Assembly (NCBI GenBank): GCA_028583605.1
Contig: CM053332.1
Span: 21,208,297-21,272,296 of the forward strand
Origin: Dastarcus helophoroides
Taxonomy: Eukaryota > Arthropoda > Insecta > Coleoptera > Bothrideridae
Length of the DNA: 64,000 nt
Direction: 5' to 3'
In this document: one piece after another, positions 55,691 through 64,000 of the stretch
Layout of the letters: the number at the start of each line of letters is the position of its first letter
Position numbering within the stretch: position 1 is the first letter of the stretch
The notes under the pieces: generated by a model
The model's input: only the letters and a program-made list of their open reading frames with translations
Database searches by the model: none
What the model was told of the DNA's origin: nothing
Position numbers and translations under genes: made by a program

Positions 55691-56407
55691 GTATAAACAA
55701 AATAAAAAGAAAAAACTGTGCGCCTAATGAGGGCTCCGTTTGCTTTTATTTCTGTAAGTTTTTACTTCTAACGAATAGAATTAAAAAGTGTTATCCATAA
55801 TGTTTTTTAATTTTATTTAACATTTCTTGGCCCTAAAGTAAAGATTAGCCTATTTTGTTTTTTTCAATTTATTTAACTTTTATTAGCCTACTTGTTAAGT
55901 TTTATTAAATTTATTTTCAGTTAAAATTTCTACATCGTGCATCAACATGTATCGATGTTTTGTAAAATAAGTTTCGTTACATAGCAAATTGGTTCGGATG
56001 GAGCAATAAGAGCAATTAGAATAAAGCCATATGTGCAAGTTGCATTCGACACATGGCAATTTAAATGTAAAAGCTGCGCGCCAAGAAATCCATGATTACC
56101 TTTTATGTAACATATTTCGCTGCAGCGCCACATTCAGACGATTCACATACAGAATTTTAACATTTGACATATTCGCGAATATTTGAAAAACAACAACTAA
56201 AATAATTCCTTGCAGTCTTTAGATTTTACAACTCAATTCAAATCAACTGAAAGTAGCCTAAGTTTAGATAGTAAGTGAGCACTGTCTAATATCAAGATAT
56301 GATTTGGAAACATGTAACCGGAAGCTTGATCTTTCTGAGGCCTTAAATCCAGGATCCTTTTTCTTTAAATATGAAAAAACATCAACTGCAACTGCAACTA
56401 CAACTGG
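55691..56407. other. Unassigned DNA with a hammerhead-family arm trace
   Basis: TTTATTTAACATTTCTTGGCCC at about 55815 and TTTTTTTCAATTTATTTAAC at about 55858 look like worn arm sequence of the hammerhead family. The rest is unassigned. Confidence 0.4.
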
Positions 56408-56718
56408 AGGGATCGTGGTCCAGTGATATAGTGGCTGGACTACAATCTAAGAGAGCTAGGTTCGATTCCCGTTAGCGGGTTCAATTCCCGCTGGCGACTT
56501 CATCTACCGTCCATTTTTAAGAAGCACTCTAGTTTTCAAGGGCGACTCAGCCTTACAGTTAAATGAGTACTCGGGTGTCACTCAAAGTTATAATAGGCGG
56601 CTGAGCGCAGTGCTGGCCACACTGCCTTCCTCGTATGCCGTTTGGTTCTAGTAGTAGTAGTAGCCTATATCTGCTCTTTTTCCCATAGAACTAGAAAAGA
56701 AAGAGATATTATTATTAT
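56408..56718 (+). mobile_element. tRNA-derived SINE, ~310 bp, with duplicated B box
   Basis: Head ATCGTGGTCCAGTGATATAG. B box GGTTCGATTCCCG is followed 19 bases later by a second GGTTCAATTCCCG (tandem duplication not present in the 10.2-kb copy). The body is GAGTACTCGGGTGTCACTC and CACACTGCCTTCCTCG, and the tail is (ATT)n. Confidence 0.85.
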
Positions 56719-58255
56719 AAAAAAACTATCATTTAATCACAATTCATACCATTGTCAGGTTACCACTGAATCTGATTGGCTTCGCTATTGGTAGATATGA
56801 CAGTTGCGGCACAAGTGCCACAACTCTAGGAGAATGGAGAAACAAAGCATTGTTTAGATTATGTCTAAATGATGAAACGATGTAAATAATTAAGTGATAC
56901 TTTTGACTACGAAAGCTTCAAAGAAGTTGTTGCACGATATGTTTTGTAGCAAATCGGTCAATAGCGATAAGTAATTGCAGAAGAAAGCTTATGCAAAATC
57001 GCGAACAGTGCGGAATATTTTCAGAAGAAATGGGTACAAATGTTCCAATGCGGTTAAGTCTCGAGAAGACCATTCCAACTGTGTTGGGCTTTGTGAAACA
57101 TTTGATGTAGTCGAAAATATTTAAAAGCATATTTTGTGTATCAGTTTTTTTAAAGATGTTACAAACCTCAAATACAGCATGTTCAAAATGAACTCGGCAC
57201 TATTGCTAACTTTCTTATTATTAAAGATGCAACTACGGTGCATTATCAAAGTTAAGTATTTTTTACGTTGATTATTTTGGCGTACCAAAAAATCTAAAAT
57301 ATACCCTTCAGAGGTTACAAGCGTTCTTGATACCGGAGCGAAATAAATATATTTTCAATTTTCCCGCTTTTGACGACACTCGCTGCATCAAAGCGCTAGG
57401 CAACCCTAATGAGTGAAATGTGATTCACTCAAGTCCCTCGGGAGTAAAATCAGTTCCTTGTCTGCTGTCGTCGTCGCCAGTACTCCACCAGCGCAAGATT
57501 TCTCCAACCGTCGAGAATCTTCAGTCGCCCAGTTCCCATTGCGACCTTTGCCCATTTGCCTAGCGCTTTGACCGCAAATTTTCTACCGTCGCCGACGTAC
57601 GACATTCATAGTGCATCGTTGCGACCCCAGCTTAAAAACCGTAAGTATTTTATTTTTTTTTTTGCATTTTTTTTGTTTTGTTTAGTGTTTATCAGTGTTA
57701 TTATTATTTTTTTGTTTGTTTGTTTAATACTGCTTGCATCATTCACCTTGCCCCCTTTCAGCCTGACAAAATTTCCTTTCGTAAACTTCAAGCCACGTGC
57801 TCGCAGAGTGTCTGCTTTTCCGTTAAAATTTGAATTTTTTTTGCGGTATGTATTCTTAATTTCGTCGCAGTTGTTTCTTCTAATCGACATTCGCAGTGCT
57901 TCACTGCCAAATTGTCTGGATTTACGGTTAAAACCCTATATTTTCTCATTTTTCAAGCCTTGTGACCGTTATCCACCATTTTCCTTGTTTGATTTTCAAA
58001 CGACATGCCTCCTTTAGTGGTGCCATCTATGAACGTCAACCGCCATCTTTTCTAGTTTTCTAAGGACACGTATCGTAAGTACTGCCATCTATGAGCGATA
58101 GTTGTCGTCTTCCATGTTTATATGGGACACCGTCTTTTTCTGTTTGAAAACACTTGGCGATGGTGGCCTTAATCCAAAAATTAGTTATTTTCGCCCAAAT
58201 TGGCCGTTCCTTCCGGTCAATCCTCCTAAAAAAAATGTTATTACGACTAACGCGG
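56719..58255. other. Unassigned; GC-rich 57360-57640 patch with a donor-like site
   Basis: The patch 57360-57640 is much richer in C and G than its surroundings and ends CTTAAAAACC|GTAAGTATTT, a good splice donor. A promoter or first exon, of host or mobile element, is possible. The 153-codon frame starting 57556 crosses the donor and T-rich intronic-looking sequence, so I do not call it. Confidence 0.35.
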
Positions 58256-58440
58256 TATCATTCTCTATTGCAAATACCCTGGAGATCAAACAAAGACAAA
58301 CATACACCCTGTACAGGTTACGAGCGTCCTATATTGCAAATTTCCTAAAGATCAAATATTGACTGAAATATATCCTGTTAAAGCTACGAGCGTCCTCTAT
58401 TGCAAATTTTCTGGAGATCAGACTAAAAAAAACGCCCAAG
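58256..58440. repeat. Tandem repeat, ~67 bp x 3
   Basis: TATTGCAAAT...CTGGAGATCA and CCTGT...GCTACGAGCGTCCT recur at spacing 67 and 66 (58266, 58333, 58399). A diverged unit (GAGGTTACAAGCGTTCTTGA) is near 57311. Confidence 0.8.
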
Positions 58441-58984
58441 AATTAGGCTCTTTAATTATAACACAACGTTGGCTATTTTTAGATTTGCCTGGTTTTTAAA
58501 CCGACGATTCTTGTATAAAAATAAAAACCAATGTTTTCGTTGGCGATCTAACGAGCAAGTCCAGGATTAAAACCTTACAAAGAAGAGTAATCTCTAGTTG
58601 TTTGATGTCGGGTTAAGGACTACAAAAATATTCATCTAGTAAAAATTAGCTTGGACGGTAAATTTAATATAATGTTTTGTGTGCCTTCCTAGAATTTCTA
58701 TTAAGCTAACAAACGTGTTATGTATTCACAAAGAACTTTCCACCGTTTTTATGTAAATGTTGTTCTATCTGTAATTGCGTTCGTCCCGCAACCGGCCGCA
58801 GATGCTTTTGCTTCCACAGGAAACTTGATAAATGATGACAAATCACTAACTTAAACCTTTAATGCTGGTTTATTCTTCATGAATTATTTTGGACTTCAAT
58901 CCACTTGAGACAACTCATGACATTAGATTAAATTATACACATCAGGAAAGTCAAACACTGTCCATAGGGAGAATGTTAATGAGA
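58441..58984. other. Unassigned DNA
   Basis: Nothing recognised. Confidence 0.4.
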
Positions 58985-59135
58985 GATTTAACATTAAGAG
59001 GTAATACAGGATATACTTCTTCCGGGATTGGACCGTGTCAAAGAACTACTAAAAGTTTTCGACGTTTCGCCCACCATCGTAGGGGGCTTCTTAAGGAACA
59101 ACTGTACTGACTCTGGCCGTGGAAGCCTTCGTTAT
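58985..59135 (-). repeat. Third copy of the 6700-type repeat, inverted
   Basis: GATTGGACCGTGTCAAAGAA, TTTCGACGTTTCGCCCACCA and GGCCGTGGAAGCCTTCGTTA match 6740-6845 with the first two inverted and the last direct. This copy is therefore internally rearranged, like that at 14036. Confidence 0.7.
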
Positions 59136-59683
59136 GATTAAGAGCTATTAGTGGGATAGATGGGCGGCACCTTGTATTCTCCTACACCGGTGTAAACAAT
59201 TCAACGCAGAGCGCAGCGATCAGTGCTGGTGGAGAAATCTATAGTACATCATAGCTTCTAATGTGTTTTGTTACGGGATTACTACTGGCAGGCAACAATT
59301 TTATTAAAATTTGCGTACCACAGCTGTTTGTTCTTTTAGCGCGTTGATTTAATCGACGCCTGAAGCAAAATAAAATTGATATTCTTTGATAACAAAAATA
59401 AATAAACCAGATTTCTTAAACAAAATCAATAATAATTCTAATGAAGAATATAACAAAATAACTCTTTAAACATTACAATATAAGGAGTACAAATAGGCCA
59501 CCAGACTGTGCTAAACAATATTCCAGTCTGTTGTAAAACTCTCGACGAGTTTTTTCTAACATCTAAACTGGAAGATACGAGCTGCTGCGTCAAAGTAGGG
59601 GAATACGTTCAGCGGCCGTGGAAAATGGAAGGGACAATTCTTAGCGCTTTACATGGACAATGAAAATTTTTCCCTATTTATAT
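59136..59683. other. Unassigned DNA
   Basis: No frame or repeat family recognised. Confidence 0.4.
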
Positions 59684-59691
59684 ATGGGTCG

Positions 59692-60580
59692 CAGTGGCGG
59701 CTGGTGACTTTTTGACAGCGGGTGCGCAAATGCAAAAATATTAGTAGTTAAGAGTTTAGGTGACTCCAGTGTCATAGCAAGATATTAAATTTAAGAGAAA
59801 CAAAAGTGACACAAAAGGTGTGATATTTAATAGTATTTTTACGAATTAAATTTAATTACCATCTTATAATCACCATTTCATGAGAACTGCATTGGAAAAT
59901 AAAATATATTTTATTACAAGGTTCTAATTAAACTACAAAAACACAAAAAAAAATGTATTTTAAAACAAAGTCCGCTCTACGATCTTTTAAAGAAATAAAG
60001 TCTCCATTACTTTCTCATCAAAATTGTTCAAATCCAAATCTATAAATGAATAATTAGACCCTAGATTGGGTACTGCTATCTCTTTGTGAATAGCGGTACT
60101 ATTGGCAGTTAGGCCTGTAAGCGGCACAATTAACAATCGCAATCAGATCAGCCGGGACCTACGCATTTAGCATCATAAACGCAAATACACACTCCAAACT
60201 CTGACTCGTACTCACCATTTGGCAATATCGCACATGCGCGGAGCGGCGTACCCCGGGCTAGCTTTAACGTGGTGTTCTGTAGTTTATTTCTCCGTATCCC
60301 GTAAAGAACGTAGATAGGCATCGCACGGCACCCTCGCTAGGTGCATATTTCTGCGCGCACCAACTTATTTAAATTTGCTTATAATATATAATATAATGAA
60401 ATCAAACGTTGGTGTATTTTATTCCAAGTCATTCACAAGTATTATTAGTTAATTAGTATGTCATTATTTTGGGTTTAAAAATATGATAAATCGAAGTCTT
60501 TTACATTAAACAGAAAAGAATAGATCGCTCATTTCACGAGGAGCGCGCGCTCTTGCGCTCTTTAAGACCAGCCGCCACTG
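59692..60580. mobile_element. Non-autonomous hAT-like element, 889 bp
   Basis: CAGTGGCGGCTGGT (59692-59705) and ACCAGCCGCCACTG (60567-60580) are perfect 14-bp inverted ends. ATGGGTCG at 59684-59691 and 60581-60588 is an exact 8-bp target duplication. CAGTG-type ends plus 8-bp duplication identify the hAT superfamily. No transposase is encoded. Confidence 0.95.
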
Positions 60581-61380
60581 ATGGGTCGTTTCATGTTTCT
60601 TTTCGTCCACTCCGCACCTCGACCTAAGAAGATCTTTTGTACATACCCTGATCTAGGTAGTTCCCAGGTTTAAACTCTTGTAGAAGTTTATTATAGACCT
60701 GAAACTGAGTTTTTCCACATCTAAGGGTAAAAACATAGTGGAGCCGTTCATCTCGCCGCTCAACGATGTTAATTTAATTCTGTAGAATTATATGAGTACA
60801 AACATACTCAGGCAGTTTACAAAGCCACGCATCTAGCCGCGCAACTCGCCACGACTAGACGAACAAAATAGTTTGTTTTCGGGGATGCAGTTGCCCGAAA
60901 CTCATTCTGTGATTGGTTCGCTCAAGACATTTCGCCCACGAGTGTATAATGCTTTAAGCAGTTGTCTTGCAGACCAGCAGTTATAAAAAGCTGCCTTTGA
61001 ACTTGTAAAGAAGCAACAAAATTAACATTCTAGGAAAAATCATGATTACATTTTAAATTGAAATTGTTCTTTAATCAAGAAACTAAGATTTGATATACAG
61101 TCGGGTCCAAAAGTAACTTATAAATTCATTATTTACGTAATTAACAATCTATGAGTAATATGCCCAAGGGGGGCTACTACAGCCCCTATATTTACTATCG
61201 TCATATACAACAACCAGTTCTATTGTTATTTGTTATAAATATCTTACAAAATTCCATATATAATAATTTTCACTCAATGTTTATATACTTCAAGTTATTT
61301 GAGATAATTCTATTTAAAAATTATTTGTTGTTTATACCTGTTTGAGGCAAATAATCGTTCTTAATTTTGTTACGACTTAA
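60581..61380. other. Unassigned; carries a LINE 3'-tail motif
   Basis: AAGGGTAAAAACATAGTGGA followed by GCCG.TCATCTCGCCG at about 60723-60759 is shared, inverted, with the LINE remnant at 62430-62485. No gene. A 64-codon frame at 61151 is unsupported. Confidence 0.45.
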
Positions 61381-62440
61381 ATTTCCGTTCGAAATAGGGC
61401 GTGTGGCTAGGCCACCAAACATACATTGGTTGGTTTTATAAGTGCTGGCATATCTTCTGTCAGTTTTGGTGTGGGGGAAATCGGCCATCGTCTCGCTTGT
61501 CGTTCACTTGGGTGTCATCCTTCTCAAGGTGAGGTTACGGGATTTTCCAAGTGCATCTTGGTTGGTTTTCCGGTAAGGGATTTAACGTAACCCATCTTCG
61601 GATCGTCTGGGGCGATTGTATTTCCTGGTGTTACTGAGTTAGAACGAAAACCTCAGATGGTTCCGGTTTTTCGGGAATAAGAATGAAGGTGCTTCCCAAG
61701 CACGCGGCAGAGCCGACTAATAACCAAGGTATGAGCATGTGCCCCTCAACCCTCGGTATTTGAAAGGGTAAATCCTATTTTTCTTCATCCTCATAGGCTC
61801 TTTTTGTTTGGTTGGGATCCTTGACGGGTTCATTTTTGAATCCTGGTCATTAGGAACTTTGGATCCATCTGTGATCGGCCAATCAGGACCTGAAAAGGGA
61901 CACAAGGAGGTCCAGAGGAGTGGTCCTCGTCTTCTGGAAACCTTCAAGTGTGGGCTCCAAGGACTTCATTGAAGGGAGTTGTGTCAACGATCTAATAGCT
62001 GCACGAGATCTCAGCATCCCTCTCGACCTGGGACCCTTCAGGACAATCACTTAGGTACCCCTTTTTATATTCTTATTTGGGGATTGTCCCAACCCTAGAT
62101 ATATCAGATGTTTGGCTGGCAACCTAAATTATAATACCGTTTTTGAATTTTTGTTTTTACATACAGCCCTCTTTCGGTTGCTTACGTAGCTTATCCTGGT
62201 GGGATTGGGTCCAACCAGTGTCACTTTTTGCTCCAGTGCAGTCCGCTTTTCAACTTAGTTTTAAGTCCTTCAGATCACGGGAGGGGGGATTGCCCTTGAG
62301 GGCAGGGGATTCACCTCGAATTGAGTTCCGGAGTTACTGGGGTGGCTAACCTTACGGGGGTTTCCTAGGGAGTTCTTACGGCAAGGGGGGCAGCGGCGAG
62401 TAAAACACCATCTTTATCTCGAGCCTCCTTGTTGGAAGTT
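61381..62440. other. GC-richer segment, probably untranslated LINE sequence
   Basis: Base composition is clearly unlike the neighbouring AT-rich DNA. Open frames on both strands (76, 68 and 87 codons) show no family signal. Its position next to LINE coding remnants suggests element UTR, but I could not match it to anything. Confidence 0.35.
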
Positions 62441-62477
62441 CGGGATGAACGGCGAGATGAGCGGCTCCACTATGTTT

Positions 62478-62710
62478 TTACCCTAAGGGGTCTAAGGATC
62501 CCCATTCCAGTTGGACGTGCCTTTTGCGTGCAACCGCAATGCACTTACGAAGCACATGTTCTGCGGTTTTCTGAATTTGTGCGCAAAAGCGACATCTGTT
62601 TCAGCTTGACCCGTTTTCTTGAGGTCGTAAGGCAATGTTCTGTTAAGAGGCTGGTGGGTATCCTCAATTCAGATTTGCTGAGTTCTACATAGAACTTTGT
62701 CTTAAAAGAT
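62478..62710 (-). pseudogene. RNase-H LINE ORF2, C-terminal Cys/His end (inverted piece)
   Basis: On the minus strand: LSKSELRIPTSLLTEHCL, then after a frameshift LKKTGQAETD, then RFCAQIQKTAEHVLRKCIAV and RHVQLEWGSLDP to TAA (62478-62480). This is the CRFC..EHVLC.C tail that follows RNase H. It abuts, head to head, the plus-strand fragment beginning about 62710. Confidence 0.83.
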
Positions 62711-63960
62711 CTTCTGGCAATGCAGTGTGGCCATCGAAAGGTCTTGGGGGTTATCCCCTAAGATAGCCTTTTGGCTATACAGGGCAATCATCGGATAAAT
62801 TGTAAGCTACGAAGTTATAATTCGGTGGCCAAAAACAAAGTGCCCTACCATGAAACAAAAGCTAAATCACATCCAGAGATTAGCGCGTCTGGCAGTCTGA
62901 TAGGAGCAATGAAATCCACTCCAGCAGCAGCAATGGAGGCAATCTTGTGCCTACCACCTCTCGATATATTTCTTGAGAGAGCTGCACAGGCTTCTGCTCT
63001 GCGTCTGCGAGTAGAAGAAATGTGGAATACGGTAGGTAAAATGGCGGGCCATCGGCGCATAATGGAGGGGGCGCTCCAAAGGGCAGATGGACCATCTACC
63101 ACTGAAATATAACTTCACAAAATCCTACCGTATAAAAATGGATGAACCACAAGCAAGTTTACCAGACGTAAGTATATACACGGATGGATCGAAAACAAAT
63201 ACGGGCACCGAAATAGGAACATTCTCGAAAAACCTGAATCTAAATATAGGTTAGATTCAGTTAGATAAATACTCAACAATCTTTCAAGCAGAGATGTTGA
63301 GAATTTTATATAGCGCCGAACAAATTACAAGAAAATAAATACAAATAAAGACGGACAGCCAGGCAGCCCTTAAGGCCCTGAGGAATGTGAAAACCAACTC
63401 AGTGCTGGTATGGAACTGCCACCTAGCTTTAGAACGTCTATTACATGAGATTTTGAAAAACTGGATTCGTTGTGGGTTACCTAAAAATCAAATTAACAAT
63501 GAGGTCAAACAATGCGAAGCATAGTCAAGAATTTTCCACTGAAAGTCATATCTAGGACTACGACAGGCAAAAAGATTTATATCTGCAACGCTTGAAAAGA
63601 CAAAGTTCTGGATTCTGGATTCATTGTGGGTTGCCTAAAGTTTAGGTCAGCACTTAGGCCACCATTTCCGGGCCCATTGTGCTATCCCCGTGATTGAGTT
63701 GTCCTTGGTCACTCATTCAGCCACCCAATCTTATTGAGAAACTGAAAAACGTCCCTTGGATGCGCCTTCCTCACATGAGAATGCAATTGATTTAATATGA
63801 ATCAAAGGACATTCTGGGAAAGCAAAAAACGAACGTTCTGACAAACTGGCGAGGAAGAGTTCGGAGAGACAATTCGTTGGACCAGAACCAACCCTTCCCT
63901 GACAAGATCAACAGTTAGATCCTTACTTGGCGGAGAGATTTATCGTAATCACAAAGTTAC
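62710..63960 (+). pseudogene. RNase-H LINE ORF2: end of RT plus RNase H, split by a nested insertion
   Basis: From about 62730 the plus strand reads ERSWGLSPKIAFWLYRAII, IRWPKTKCPTMKQKLNHIQR, then in another frame IGAMKSTPAAAMEAILCLPP, the RT-RNase H connection of I/Jockey-like LINEs. RNase H follows: VSIYTDGSKTNTG (63168), FQAEML, IKTDSQAALKALRN, WNCHLALERLLHE. After a nested insertion (63451-63772) it resumes AIDLI*IKGHSGKAKNERSD, LARKSSERQFVGPEPTLP. The D, E, D and late D of RNase H can all be identified. Stops (for example TGA for Trp before IKGHSG) and frameshifts make it non-functional. Confidence 0.85.
63451..63772 (-). mobile_element. Nested, rearranged LINE 3' end with 8-bp duplication
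   Basis: ACATGAGA flanks the insert (63443-63450, 63773-63780) inside the RNase H frame. The minus strand of 63605-63772 reads HPRDVFQFLNKIGWLNE, stop, and the 3' UTR that ends GGATTCT on the plus strand, the same family as 6092-6470. The left part holds a second copy of that terminus (63458-63483). It also holds a plus-strand piece reading SYLGLRQAKRFISATLEK, a post-RNase-H segment. Confidence 0.75.
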
Positions 63961-64000
63961 ATAAGCATCAATAACAACATGCCCACCAGAGACTAAATAG

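Noticed and set aside
57556..58017. 153-codon gene starting in the GC-rich patch
   Set aside because: The frame runs over a good splice donor into T-rich sequence giving Phe-rich low-complexity protein.

Overview
The window looks like AT-rich, gene-poor DNA from an insect nuclear genome. Beetle is my guess, from the general look of the transposons; nothing in the window proves it. I see no bacterial-style operons and no convincing host gene. Every long protein-coding stretch belongs to a mobile element, and much of the rest is satellite DNA or short nested elements. The DNA could be a large intron, an intergenic block or pericentromeric heterochromatin.

Layout. 1-1.4 kb is unassigned. 1.4-4.85 kb is a higher-order satellite of about 130-bp monomers in a three-monomer (about 384 bp) cycle. 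5.8-6.85 kb is a minisatellite split by a LINE 3' end, followed by a Penelope-like fragment. 7.55-9.87 kb is a 333-bp satellite with SINEs next to it. 11-15.4 kb is mostly unique, with small fold-back elements. 16.1-18.1 kb is a 322-bp satellite. 19.0-21.4 kb holds a Penelope-like retroelement (RT plus GIY-YIG) on the minus strand between two direct repeats of about 750 bp. 23.1-24.4 kb is a decayed mariner. 26.0-28.6 kb is pogo-like copy A (minus). 29.2-31.7 kb is a piggyBac with perfect 16-bp ends and TTAA duplications. 32.5-36.7 kb is a nearly complete two-ORF LINE with a 12-bp target duplication. 40.4-40.7 kb is a perfect 138-bp-arm palindrome. 42.2-44.8 and 52.5-55.2 kb are pogo-like copies B and C (plus). 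47.7-49.9 kb is a 369-bp satellite. Solo LTRs sit at 45.1, 52.1 and 55.3 kb. 59.7-60.6 kb is a non-autonomous hAT-like element with an exact 8-bp duplication. 62.4-64 kb holds inverted and nested RNase-H LINE remnants.

Most notable is a repeat family (copies near 15.4, 22.6, 32.2/36.9, 39.6 and 46.3 kb) with long inverted arms, an A-rich end and target duplications of roughly 9-17 bp. Two copies carry an intact-looking type I hammerhead ribozyme (32367-32413 and 46832-46878). Two more have damaged hammerheads. This looks like a non-autonomous, retrotransposed, ribozyme-bearing element, possibly Penelope-related.

The elements do not form a pathway. They are nested: the LINE sits inside a hammerhead element, pogo copy B inside the GAA-rich tail of another LINE, and a LINE 3' end inside an RNase-H LINE. 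Their breaks (single-base frameshifts, TGG-to-TGA stops, a 24-bp deletion) give relative ages. The pogo-like copies and the palindrome are the youngest; the mariner and the RNase-H LINEs are old.
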